Below are positions 1 through 7,703 of a stretch of DNA of 64,000 bases, piece by piece. The stretch comes from JADHLJ01 sp038118725 (lineage in GTDB: Bacteria > Pseudomonadota > Alphaproteobacteria > Thalassobaculales > Thalassobaculaceae). A model generated the notes under the pieces. The model did no database searches and had not been told where the DNA came from. It was given only the letters and a program-made list of their open reading frames with translations. The position numbers were made by a program, and so were the translations under genes. Each line of letters opens with the position of its first letter. Within the stretch, counting starts at the first letter, position 1. Where the stretch lies: positions 9,416 to 73,415 of the forward strand of contig JAYOIK010000017.1 in the NCBI GenBank assembly GCA_038118725.1, in the 5' to 3' direction.

Positions 1-1326
1 CCTGGAGAACCGGTCTTTCACAACACCGCCGCCGGCATAGCCGACGCGCTGGGCGATGCGCGCCGCGCGGAGGGCCACTATCGTCGGGCCCTGCTGTTGG
101 CCCCTGGGCTCGGTCTATGGCCCGCGCTTGCCAGTTTGCGTTCGCGATCCGGCGATCATCTCGGCGCGATTAAGATTTATCGATGCGCGCGGGTGCTGAT
201 GCCCAGCGATGTCGGGTTGATATTCGAGGACGCGGTCGCGCATCACGGCGCGGGCGATCTGGCCGAGGCGGCGCGCCGCTATCGTGCCGTCTTCAAGTCG
301 GCACCGGGGCATGAACCGACATTACGTAACCTCGCTGTGTTGGCGAGCGAAACCGGAGAAGAGGCCGCCGCTCGAGACTGGTTGCGCAAAGCGCTGGTCG
401 TCGCGCCGGCAAGCGTGGAACTGTCGCGCGAGCTGGGGGTAAAGACCCTGAATAACGGCGAGATCGCCCGCGCCTTCACGATGCAACGCCGTGTCATCCA
501 GCTCGGGCCGAGTGACCTGATGTCCTGGGGCGCCTTAAGTGACGCCGGCCGGCGCCTGGAGCCCGAACGCCCCGATTCCGGCGGACTGCGCGACCTCGTC
601 ACCTGCATGGCCGAAGGCATCGTGTCGCCGCCGCGCCTGATCGGCCCGGCGATCGCTCTTTTGCGCCGAGAGCCGGGCTTCCTGGATACCTGCGGTGATA
701 TCGCGTCGATGCCGACCGCGCGTCTCGCCGACCGATTGGCGCGCGAGGGCGTGCCCGCGGCGATCGACAATCCCGGTTTGATCGGTTTGCTTGGTCTCTC
801 GCTGCTTCCAGACCCCGATATTGAGATTGGCTTGACGGCGCTCCGTTCGGCTTTGCTGGAGATGGCGGTCCGTGACTTGCTGGACGCGCCGGAGTCTCCC
901 GAAACGCCGCGAAACCAAGCCTGGGACGGGGTCATCCTCGCATTGGCGGAGCAATGCCAGCTGAATGAATATGTCTGGTTCGAGACCGCCGAGGATTCGG
1001 AGCGCGGGGCGATGTTGACCGAGCGGCTCTCCAGCCAAGCACATTGGTCCCGCGCGGCCTTGGTTCTCGGGTGTTTCAGACCGCCGATGTCACGTGATCC
1101 TGGCGGCAACGATGCTTTCGCCCGCTTCGAGGAACGATATGTTCAGACCCGAGAGCGCGAGCGCGCCATCGCCGAAAGCATGGCGGTTCTGACCGCGATC
1201 GATGATCCGGTCTCTATAACCGTTCGCGATCAGTACGAGGAGAACCCCTATCCGCGATGGACCCGTTTACCAGTCCGGCACGCTTGGCGGGACGATGAGG
1301 CGCGGAGGGGCCTCGCGAAATGCTGA
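1..1326 (+). CDS. TPR-repeat N-terminal part of a TPR/methyltransferase protein (5' truncated)
   Basis: The reading frame is open to the first base, so the true start lies outside the window. The protein shows tetratricopeptide-like helices with the pattern A-x2-Y-x3-L-x-L-x-P about every 34 residues over the first ~150 codons, then a less conserved helical region. It ends with the motif QYEENPYPRW, which in TPR-methyltransferase fusions lies just before the SAM-binding domain. Here the frame stops soon after this motif and the methyltransferase core continues in another frame. TPR arms usually bind partner proteins. The fusion family is frequent in Rhodospirillales and its substrate is unknown. 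Recognition of the family is good; whether the gene is functional is unclear. Confidence 0.7.
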   Translation, partial: PGEPVFHNTAAGIADALGDARRAEGHYRRALLLAPGLGLWPALASLRSRSGDHLGAIKIYRCARVLMPSDVGLIFEDAVAHHGAGDLAEAARRYRAVFKSAPGHEPTLRNLAVLASETGEEAAARDWLRKALVVAPASVELSRELGVKTLNNGEIARAFTMQRRVIQLGPSDLMSWGALSDAGRRLEPERPDSGGLRDLVTCMAEGIVSPPRLIGPAIALLRREPGFLDTCGDIASMPTARLADRLAREGVPAAIDNPGLIGLLGLSLLPDPDIEIGLTALRSALLEMAVRDLLDAPESPETPRNQAWDGVILALAEQCQLNEYVWFETAEDSERGAMLTERLSSQAHWSRAALVLGCFRPPMSRDPGGNDAFARFEERYVQTRERERAIAESMAVLTAIDDPVSITVRDQYEENPYPRWTRLPVRHAWRDDEARRGLAKC

Positions 1327-2051
1327 TCGCGGGATGTGGTACCGGGCAGCACGCGTTGCTGGCGGCGGAAAGATACCAGGACGCCAACATTCTTGCGATC
1401 GACCTCAGCCGCGCCAGCCTCGCCTATGCGGAACGCAAGCGGGTCGAGAACGGCGTGAGCAACGTGACCTTCGCGCAGGCCGACCTGCTCCGACTGGCGG
1501 AACTCGAGCGGCGGTTCGATATGATCGAATCCGTCGGAGTGTTGCATCACATGGCCGAGCCCCTCGACGGGTGGAAAGTCCTGACGGGCCTGCTGGCGCC
1601 GGCGGGGGTGATGCGCATCGGTCTCTATAGCGAGATCGCGCGCCAGCCGGTGATTCGCGCGCGGGAATTGATCGCCGAGTGGGGGCTGGGTGATACGGCG
1701 CCGGCGATCCGCGAGGCGCGGCGGCGTCTAATTCTTGAACAAGACGATCCGGGCCTGGCGGCGCTCTTCATCTCACCCGATTTCTTCGGTTTGTCAACGT
1801 GTCGCGATCTGCTGTTTCACGTCCAGGAACATCGCTTCACGATCCCCGAACTCCGCGCGGCCATGAACTTGCTGGGGTTGGTGTTTCTCGGCTTCGATAC
1901 GCCCGGCGCGACCATGTCGCGGTATCGGGCGCGCTTCGCCGATGACCCGCATGGTCTGGACCTTTCCCATTGGGAGGTTTTCGAACACGAGAACCCCGGA
2001 TGCTTCGGCGTCATGTATCAGTTTCGGTGTGCCCGGCAAGACTCGTCGTGA
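1320..2051 (+). CDS. Class I SAM-dependent methyltransferase domain (frame-shifted C-terminal half of the preceding gene)
   Basis: The product opens almost directly on glycine-rich motif I (LIAGCGTGQH). An acidic motif II (ILAIDLS), an ADLL motif and the post-core ESVGVLHHM follow, all typical of Rossmann-fold methyltransferases. The strand and helix that normally precede motif I are missing from this frame. In-frame codons just upstream (GPRE) read naturally into the domain, although a stop codon lies a few codons earlier at about 1296. The ATG overlaps the upstream TGA (ATGCTGA), so translational re-initiation is possible. The likeliest reading is one ancestral TPR-methyltransferase gene broken by a small indel, or a sequencing error. 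The substrate is unknown. Confidence 0.65.
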   Translation: MLIAGCGTGQHALLAAERYQDANILAIDLSRASLAYAERKRVENGVSNVTFAQADLLRLAELERRFDMIESVGVLHHMAEPLDGWKVLTGLLAPAGVMRIGLYSEIARQPVIRARELIAEWGLGDTAPAIREARRRLILEQDDPGLAALFISPDFFGLSTCRDLLFHVQEHRFTIPELRAAMNLLGLVFLGFDTPGATMSRYRARFADDPHGLDLSHWEVFEHENPGCFGVMYQFRCARQDSS

Positions 2052-2142
2052 CGATGGAGATCCGACCCATTTAGCGGTAAACTCATCGGTGACCCGCCAA
2101 TACACAGGCCGTTGTTCGGCCACCTTACTGTTGGAGATGACA

Positions 2143-3054
2143 ATGGCCATTGATACCGCGAGCATGAACGCCGCCGCCGAGGCACAGCGCGAGAGGGCGA
2201 TTTACAACGATCCGGAAAACTTCTTCGATTGGTCCTGGCCCACGGTCCCGAGACATCAGTTTCTGGCCGAGCGGGACCGCGCCTATGATCCGGACGGGGC
2301 AAGCGGGCTAATCCCGCTGGATATCTCCGATGTCTTGGAAACCCCTTATCCGGCGACGGTGCCGGCGATCCTGGCTCGCTATGTGAAGGTCCGCGCGGGC
2401 GAGGAAGTTAGTCACGAGTTTGTCGCCTCTGGCGAGGTTTATTACGTGCTTGAGGGTACGGGCGTCAGCACCAACGGCGAGGACCGGGTCGTCTGGGGCG
2501 CGGGGGATGTATTCTGCTTCCCCGGCGGCAACGAGACCACCCACGCGGCCGAGACCTCGGCAATCCTTTTCTGTGTGACCAACGAGCCGCTGCTGGCTTT
2601 CGAGAACTTGCGCGCGCCGGCTTCCGGCCAGTCGCGAACCGAAACCGCGCATTGGCCGCACGATTCCATCGAGGAGCATCTGGCCCGCGTGTACGAGCGG
2701 CCGAAAACCGCCGAGACATCGGGCGTGTCGATCCAGTTCTCGACACCCGCCACGGCGCCCAGCCGGAATACGATCCCGATGATCAACACGGCGATCAACA
2801 CACTCGAGTCGGGAGGCGATCAGCGTCCGCACCGCCACAACGGCGCGGCGATCACCTTGGCGATCGAGGGCGAGGGTATCCATTCCATGATCGAGGACCA
2901 GGAAGTGCCCTGGGTCACCGGCGCGGCGCAAATCACGCCGGGAGCCGAACTGCACTCCCACCATAATCGCGGCAACAGGCGGATGCGCAGCTTCGTGGTT
3001 CAGGACGAGGGGCTGCACTTCTATCTTCGCACCGCCGGCTTCAGCTGGGAGTAG
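2143..3054 (+). CDS. Bicupin (gentisate 1,2-dioxygenase-like) protein
   Basis: The 303-residue protein has two cupin barrels. The first spans about residues 80-145, with His91 and Glu97 in the usual metal-ligand pattern. The second spans about 225-295, with His230, His232 and a His-rich stretch at 271-274. Two-domain cupins of this size include gentisate and hydroxynaphthoate ring-cleaving dioxygenases, which use Fe(II) in the cytosol; the exact substrate cannot be read from sequence. The ATG at 2143 was chosen because GGAG lies six bases upstream, whereas the ATG at 2137 directly abuts it. No ferredoxin or ring-hydroxylating gene is adjacent, so an aromatic role is only a family-level suggestion. 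Confidence 0.7.
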   Translation: MAIDTASMNAAAEAQRERAIYNDPENFFDWSWPTVPRHQFLAERDRAYDPDGASGLIPLDISDVLETPYPATVPAILARYVKVRAGEEVSHEFVASGEVYYVLEGTGVSTNGEDRVVWGAGDVFCFPGGNETTHAAETSAILFCVTNEPLLAFENLRAPASGQSRTETAHWPHDSIEEHLARVYERPKTAETSGVSIQFSTPATAPSRNTIPMINTAINTLESGGDQRPHRHNGAAITLAIEGEGIHSMIEDQEVPWVTGAAQITPGAELHSHHNRGNRRMRSFVVQDEGLHFYLRTAGFSWE

Positions 3055-3067
3055 TATCGCCGATCGA

Positions 3068-3084
3068 CGCCGGACAAACCGGCG
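3068..3084 (+). terminator. Short GC hairpin after the bicupin gene
   Basis: CGCCGG, the loop ACAAA, and CCGGCG form a perfect 6-bp stem 13 bases after the stop codon. There is no T-tract, so this is a weak terminator or RNA-stabilising hairpin at best. Confidence 0.35.
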
Positions 3085-3120
3085 CTGGACAAATCCGCGT
3101 TGGGGGGTGAGTTTCGCCCC

Positions 3121-3822
3121 ATGGTCATGTTCGAGGGTTTTTCCGTCGGCGATTTCGCTGGGTTGTTGATATTCGTCGCCGCGTGGATCGGCTACGAATG
3201 GTTCAGCGTGCGCGCCGCCAAGACCGGCTCCAACACCTCGGCCCATATGAACCAATGGCGGGGTCGCTGGATGCGGACGGCGATCACGCGGGACAATCGG
3301 ATCGGCGATCTGCAGATCATCCGAGCCTTGACCGGCAACTCGGCCTTTCTCGCGTCGACGGCGATTTTCGTGACCGCCGGTATCGCGGCGGTTATCGGCT
3401 CGGCTGACCGGGTCGTTGAAATCCTCAACGGCTATGAGTTCCTAACCGAGACCTCGCGCAATCGATTTGGTCTCAAACTCGCTTTTATCGCCTTCGTCTT
3501 CGTGAACGCGTTCTTCCGGTTGGCCTGGTCGATGCGTCTGCACAGCAACGCGGCGGTCGTGCTGGGCGCGATTCCGCAGCCCGATAACATCGAGGACCGA
3601 GAAAAGGCCGAGGCCCAGGCGGCGGTCGCGGGAGAGCTCTGCAATCTCGCCGCCAAGCATTACCAGGCCGGTACCCATTCCTACTATTTCGGTTTCGCGG
3701 CCTGCGCCTGGTTCGCCCATCCCGTGGCGCTGGTGATCGCGGGGCTTTGGGTGGTCGCGATCCTCTATCGCCGGGAGTTCCTGTCGCGGGCCAACGCGGC
3801 GCTCGCGTCGATCAGGGATTGA
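3121..3822 (+). CDS. DUF599 family integral membrane protein
   Basis: This is a 233-residue membrane protein. Hydrophobic segments lie near residues 8-26, 75-95, 118-135 and 195-215. The conserved loop after the first segment carries the N-x-W-R-x2-W-M motif and a following T-R-D-N-R-I-G-D stretch, which match the DUF599 family. Its function is unknown. The ATG at 3121 follows a GGGGGGTGA sequence by about ten bases and was preferred to an upstream TTG. The last 11 bases overlap the 3' end of the convergent VOC-cupin gene, so no terminator fits between them. Confidence 0.75.
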   Translation: MVMFEGFSVGDFAGLLIFVAAWIGYEWFSVRAAKTGSNTSAHMNQWRGRWMRTAITRDNRIGDLQIIRALTGNSAFLASTAIFVTAGIAAVIGSADRVVEILNGYEFLTETSRNRFGLKLAFIAFVFVNAFFRLAWSMRLHSNAAVVLGAIPQPDNIEDREKAEAQAAVAGELCNLAAKHYQAGTHSYYFGFAACAWFAHPVALVIAGLWVVAILYRREFLSRANAALASIRD

Positions 3823-4900
3823 AGGCTCGATCCGAAATCCAGATGCTCAGAGTTTCCGCGTCCGCGGTCTCCGCCGCAACGCTCATCGCCGTTTCCGGAG
3901 GCAGAGTCACCGCGTCGCCGGCGCGCAAGGTCCGTGGATCGGCGTCACCGAGCGTCAACGCGATTGAACCCGAAAGAGTGAACAGGAAGAGAAAACCGCT
4001 CGAATGCTCCCTGGTATCGGTCGCATCGGATCTTGTGGCTCGGTGAACGGTGACACGCGCGAGACCTTGCGCGGCTTTCTCGATCCCCAAGTCGCGGCTC
4101 TCAAATCCGGAGTTTGGGTCGGTTGTCCATTGCGCCTCGGCGGCGACATGCCGGGTGAAAAACTGTCCGCCATAGGTCCGGTTAGGCATGATCTCGGCGG
4201 ATGGTAGTGTCATTGCATGATCGACATGGGTCGCGTGCAGGGCCGGACAGCCGATCTCGATAACCTCAAGCCCGTCCGAGGCTTCCAGCACCTGGTGGCG
4301 GATGCCGGGTGGCTGCAACACGCAGTCACCGGGTCGCATCACGAAGGGGGCTCCCTGATCCTGATAGACCACGCGGACCCAACCGCGATGGCAATAGATC
4401 ATCTGGAAGCGCACATCGTGATAGTGGACATAGTCGGGAACCGGGCCACCGATGGGGATTCGGATATGCGAGGCCACCACATGGCCGTTCCAGCGCCCGG
4501 GGATGAGATCGCGATAGCGCATCCCCGCCCGTCCGACAACCCAGGCATCATTGGTCCCGCCGTCTTGATTGATTGTAAACTCCGGCGTCGCCGGCGCGTT
4601 GAAATCGGGAATGTCGCGGTCAACCAGGAGAATTCGGGTGCCGTTTGGCGCGGCCAGCTCGCGAACAACATCTTCCTGGCCGTCGACCAACACGCGCGGC
4701 AGGCGAAGGATAGCGGGGGCTGCGTCCGCGTCGCGGTCAAGGCGCAGACAAAGGCCATGGCCCGTGATCACCGCGACCCGGGGCTCGTCGGCGGGGAAAA
4801 TGGTTTCCAGACGGAAGCCGAGGCGGTCCATGAAGAAGTCGACGGTGCCGTCGAGATCATCGCAAGCCTGTACCAGGGCGGCCTTGGGTGTCCTCGTCAT
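3812..4900 (-). CDS. VOC (glyoxalase-fold) plus cupin fusion protein
   Basis: Residues ~5-120 look like a vicinal-oxygen-chelate half (FFMDRLGFRLETIFPADEP). A cupin follows at about 160-235 (MRPGDCVLQPPGIRHQV), and a second, weaker cupin at about 270-355 ends in GDAVTLPPETA. All three are small metal-binding beta-folds used in ring cleavage, isomerisation or sugar and hydroxy-acid chemistry. No specific reaction can be assigned. The gene is divergent from the HpaI-like aldolase and shares a 144-bp upstream region with it, which suggests co-regulation. The 362-residue length is consistent with one VOC and two cupin domains. Confidence 0.65.
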   Translation of the reverse strand: MTRTPKAALVQACDDLDGTVDFFMDRLGFRLETIFPADEPRVAVITGHGLCLRLDRDADAAPAILRLPRVLVDGQEDVVRELAAPNGTRILLVDRDIPDFNAPATPEFTINQDGGTNDAWVVGRAGMRYRDLIPGRWNGHVVASHIRIPIGGPVPDYVHYHDVRFQMIYCHRGWVRVVYQDQGAPFVMRPGDCVLQPPGIRHQVLEASDGLEVIEIGCPALHATHVDHAMTLPSAEIMPNRTYGGQFFTRHVAAEAQWTTDPNSGFESRDLGIEKAAQGLARVTVHRATRSDATDTREHSSGFLFLFTLSGSIALTLGDADPRTLRAGDAVTLPPETAMSVAAETADAETLSIWISDRAFNP

Positions 4901-5044
4901 CGAGCGACCCTCCCCAGTTGCCGGTCACCCTTTGGCGAGGTATCGCCGTTATGGTCAATCACGTGTCGGGCGCTTGGTGATTGTTGGCGCCGCGCTCGGG
5001 CCTTACACTCCAGGTGGAAAACGGATCGATTTGGAGCTTCCATC

Positions 5045-5803
5045 ATGCGCAATCCATTACGCGAGCGGTTGAACGAGGGCAAGGTCAGCGCCGGCATCCT
5101 AACCTGCATGCCGAGTGTCACGATGGCCCAGGCCCTGGCCAATATGGGCTTTGACTGGATGTTCATCGACATGGAGCACGGCCCGATTGATATCGCCTCG
5201 GCCCATGCCATGATCACGGCGAGCGCCGGCACCGATTGCGCGCCGGTGGTGCGGGTGATGGAGCCGAAGATCAGCTACACCAAGCCGGTGCTGGACGCCG
5301 GCGCCATGGGCATCATCTTTCCGATGATCACCAACAAATCCTTGGCCGAGGACGCGGTCAAGGCAGTGCGCTATCCTCCACATGGCGAGCGTGGCTGGGG
5401 CCCATTCTTCGCGCCCATGCGCTGGGGCAACGGCGATCCGATGGAGTACTACAAGGCCTCGGGCGATGTGGTGATCATCGCGCTGATCGAACATATCGAG
5501 GCCGTGGACAACATTCAGGAGATCTTGGAAGTCCAGGGCATTGACGTGTTCCTGATCGCGCCGATGGATCTCGCGGCCAGCATGGGCCATGTCGGTGACC
5601 GCGATCACCCGGACGTGCAGGCCGCGATCAAGAGAGCGGAGCAGGCGATCAACGGCGCCGGACGCAACATGGGGGCACTCTGCCTTTCCGCCGAGGAGGG
5701 TAACGAAAAGATCGCCCGCGGCTACAAGGTTTTGTTGATGGGCTTTGACATGCTGCTCCTGAATATCGGCGCGGAATCAATGCTCGACGGGCTGAAGCGA
5801 TAG
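5045..5803 (+). CDS. HpcH/HpaI family class II aldolase
   Basis: The 252-residue product aligns residue for residue with HpaI-type 4-hydroxy-2-oxo-heptanedioate aldolases. The catalytic base is His45 (MEHGPID) and Arg70 (PVVRV) stabilises the enolate. Metal ligands are Glu149 (ALIEH) and Asp175 (APMDLAA). These enzymes reversibly cleave 2-oxo-4-hydroxy acids to pyruvate or glyoxylate plus an aldehyde in the cytosol. The PhyH dioxygenase gene starts 14 bases downstream, so the two probably form one transcript. The ATG is the first that keeps the conserved N-terminus. The true substrate is unknown. Confidence 0.85.
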   Translation: MRNPLRERLNEGKVSAGILTCMPSVTMAQALANMGFDWMFIDMEHGPIDIASAHAMITASAGTDCAPVVRVMEPKISYTKPVLDAGAMGIIFPMITNKSLAEDAVKAVRYPPHGERGWGPFFAPMRWGNGDPMEYYKASGDVVIIALIEHIEAVDNIQEILEVQGIDVFLIAPMDLAASMGHVGDRDHPDVQAAIKRAEQAINGAGRNMGALCLSAEEGNEKIARGYKVLLMGFDMLLLNIGAESMLDGLKR

Positions 5804-5817
5804 AAAAGGGGCCGGTG

Positions 5818-6609
5818 ATGCGACTTTCCTATGAACAAGTGGCCGAATACACCGAAAAGGGCTGGATCCTGCTGCCGGGCCTGTTTGGCGCCAAGGAGCG
5901 GGCGGTGCTCGAGACCGCGGCGTTCGATGTTCTCGAACGCCCTGGTCCCGAGGTCGCGCGCGAGGATGACGGCTCGCCCCATGTCTGCTGGGGGATGCAT
6001 CTTTTCGACGAGCGTCTCGGTGCCTTGACCCGGCATCCAAAGATGCTGGAGCCGGTGGAGCAACTGCTGGAGAGCAAGGTTTACGTTCACCAGTCCCGGA
6101 TCAACATCAAGCAACAGAACGGCTCCATCGTCGAATGGCACCAGGACTGGGGCACCTATCACCGGATCGACGGCATACCCGAGCCGCGCGGGATCATGAT
6201 CGGTATCTTTCTGGATGACGTCCGTTCGGTGAACGCGCCCGTTCTGGCGATCCCCGGCTCGCATCGCAATGGTCTAGTCTCGGAGGCGGTGATCGATGAC
6301 GCGGTGCCGGATCATGATCGGGCCGCCAAATATCGCTACGACATCACGCCGCAAACCATGAAGCGACTGGTCGACGAGAACGGCCTTGAGGCGATCGAGG
6401 GGCCGGCGGGCTCGGTGCTGCTGATGAACATGGCGGTGGTGCACGGCTCCAGCGTGAACATCTCGCCACTGCGCCGTCTGTTGCTCTATGTGAATGTCAC
6501 CGCCGTGGACAATCGCGGCGAGACCTTCACCCGGCCGGAATACTACGCCGCTCGCGATTTCGCGCCGCTGACGCCGCTGGGCGAGGACTGTTTGACGGCC
6601 TACGCCTAA
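5818..6609 (+). CDS. Phytanoyl-CoA dioxygenase (PhyH) family oxygenase
   Basis: This is a 263-residue Fe(II)/2-oxoglutarate-dependent oxygenase. The facial triad is visible as His108-x-Asp110 (EWHQDWG) and His209 (VVHGSSVN), and an Arg at 219-220 is placed to bind 2-oxoglutarate. PhyH proteins hydroxylate acyl-CoAs or many small secondary metabolites. The gene sits immediately behind the aldolase, so a hydroxylation followed by aldol cleavage is plausible. AAAAGGGG precedes the ATG. A GTG three bases earlier is an alternative start. It is convergent with moaA, with only three bases between the stop codons. Confidence 0.8.
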   Translation: MRLSYEQVAEYTEKGWILLPGLFGAKERAVLETAAFDVLERPGPEVAREDDGSPHVCWGMHLFDERLGALTRHPKMLEPVEQLLESKVYVHQSRINIKQQNGSIVEWHQDWGTYHRIDGIPEPRGIMIGIFLDDVRSVNAPVLAIPGSHRNGLVSEAVIDDAVPDHDRAAKYRYDITPQTMKRLVDENGLEAIEGPAGSVLLMNMAVVHGSSVNISPLRRLLLYVNVTAVDNRGETFTRPEYYAARDFAPLTPLGEDCLTAYA

Positions 6610-6612
6610 AAT

Positions 6613-7605
6613 TCAGCCCCCGGTCACGCTCATGTGGCGACCGACAGCGGGACCCTTGTGGCGACGGTCGATGATGAAGTCGTGCCCCTTGGGCTTGCGG
6701 GCGATCGCCTCGTGGATCGCCTCGACAAGCGCGTCGTCCGCCTCGGAGCGGCGCAGCGGCTCGCGCAGGTCGGCGGCGTCCTCCTGGCCGAGGCACATGT
6801 AGAGCGTTCCGGTGCAGGTAAGACGCACCCGGTTGCAGCTCTCGCAGAAATTATGGGTCAGCGGCGTGATGAAGCCGAGCCTTCCGCCAGTCTCCTTTAC
6901 CTCTACGTAACGCGCGGGGCCGCCGGTCTTGTAGGCGATATCCTCTAGGGTAAATCGCTCGGAGAGCTTTGAGCGGACCATCGAAAGCGGGAGATACTGG
7001 TCGAGCCGCGCGTCGCCGCCTATCTCGCCCATCGGCATGACCTCGATGATGGTCATGTCATAGCCCCGATCGCCGCACCACTGCAGCATGTCGGCCAGTT
7101 CCTCATCGTTGACGCCGCGCAGGGCCACCGCGTTGATCTTGACCTTGAGGCCCGCGGCGTCGGCAGCGGCCAGGCCGTCCATCACCTGCTCCAACCGGCC
7201 CCAGCGCGTGATATCCTTGAACTTCTGCTCGTCCAGGGTGTCGATCGAGACGTTCACCCGCTTGACCCCGCAATCGGCCAGTTCCTGGGCGAAGCGGCCC
7301 AGCTGACTGCCGTTGGTGGTCAGCGTCAGTTCCTCGAGCGCGCCGGATTGCAAATGTGTCGAGAGGCCGCGAAAAAGGCTCATGATGTTCTTGCGGACCA
7401 GTGGCTCGCCGCCGGTGAGACGCAGCTTCTTCACCCCGAGGCCGATAAAGGCGCCGCACAAGCGCTCCAGCTCCTCCAGGCTCAACACGTAGCGCTTGGG
7501 CAGAAAGGTCATGTTCTCCGACATGCAATAGACGCAACGGAAATCACAACGGTCCGTCACCGAGACGCGAAGATAGTCGATATGGCGTCCAAATGGGTCG
7601 AGCAT
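6613..7605 (-). CDS. moaA: GTP 3',8-cyclase MoaA (molybdenum cofactor biosynthesis)
   Basis: MoaA is a radical-SAM enzyme that starts molybdopterin synthesis by converting GTP to 3',8-cyclo-7,8-dihydro-GTP. The N-terminal SAM cluster is Cys20-x3-Cys24-x2-Cys27 and is followed by the LTGGEP motif. The C-terminal cluster is Cys254-x2-Cys257-x13-Cys271. The protein ends in Gly-Gly, as active MoaA does, because this tail enters the active site. At 330 residues it is normal length. No other moa or moe gene is nearby, so the gene stands alone. A long inverted repeat lies just upstream and may control it. Confidence 0.95.
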   Translation of the reverse strand: MLDPFGRHIDYLRVSVTDRCDFRCVYCMSENMTFLPKRYVLSLEELERLCGAFIGLGVKKLRLTGGEPLVRKNIMSLFRGLSTHLQSGALEELTLTTNGSQLGRFAQELADCGVKRVNVSIDTLDEQKFKDITRWGRLEQVMDGLAAADAAGLKVKINAVALRGVNDEELADMLQWCGDRGYDMTIIEVMPMGEIGGDARLDQYLPLSMVRSKLSERFTLEDIAYKTGGPARYVEVKETGGRLGFITPLTHNFCESCNRVRLTCTGTLYMCLGQEDAADLREPLRRSEADDALVEAIHEAIARKPKGHDFIIDRRHKGPAVGRHMSVTGG

Positions 7606-7621
7606 GACGAGGGTCCAGAGG

Positions 7622-7653
7622 CAAGCGTTATGTTCAACGGTATATAACGCTTG
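7622..7653. promoter_or_regulatory. Perfect 10-bp inverted repeat upstream of moaA
   Basis: CAAGCGTTAT at 7622-7631 is repeated in inverse as ATAACGCTTG at 7644-7653, with 12 bases between. The element begins 17 bases upstream of the moaA start codon. On the moaA strand it contains TTATATA, a possible -10. It could be an operator, a leader hairpin, or the end of the upstream transcript. Confidence 0.45.
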
Positions 7654-7703
7654 GAGGAGCCTGTTGCAATGGCCGGCGTGGTTCCCAGCCCGGAAAAATC
7701 GCC

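Noticed and set aside
4217..5044. Long upstream extension of the HpaI-like aldolase frame
   Set aside because: It is antisense to the VOC-cupin gene and matches no aldolase N-terminus; the ATG at 5045 gives exact HpaI residue numbering.
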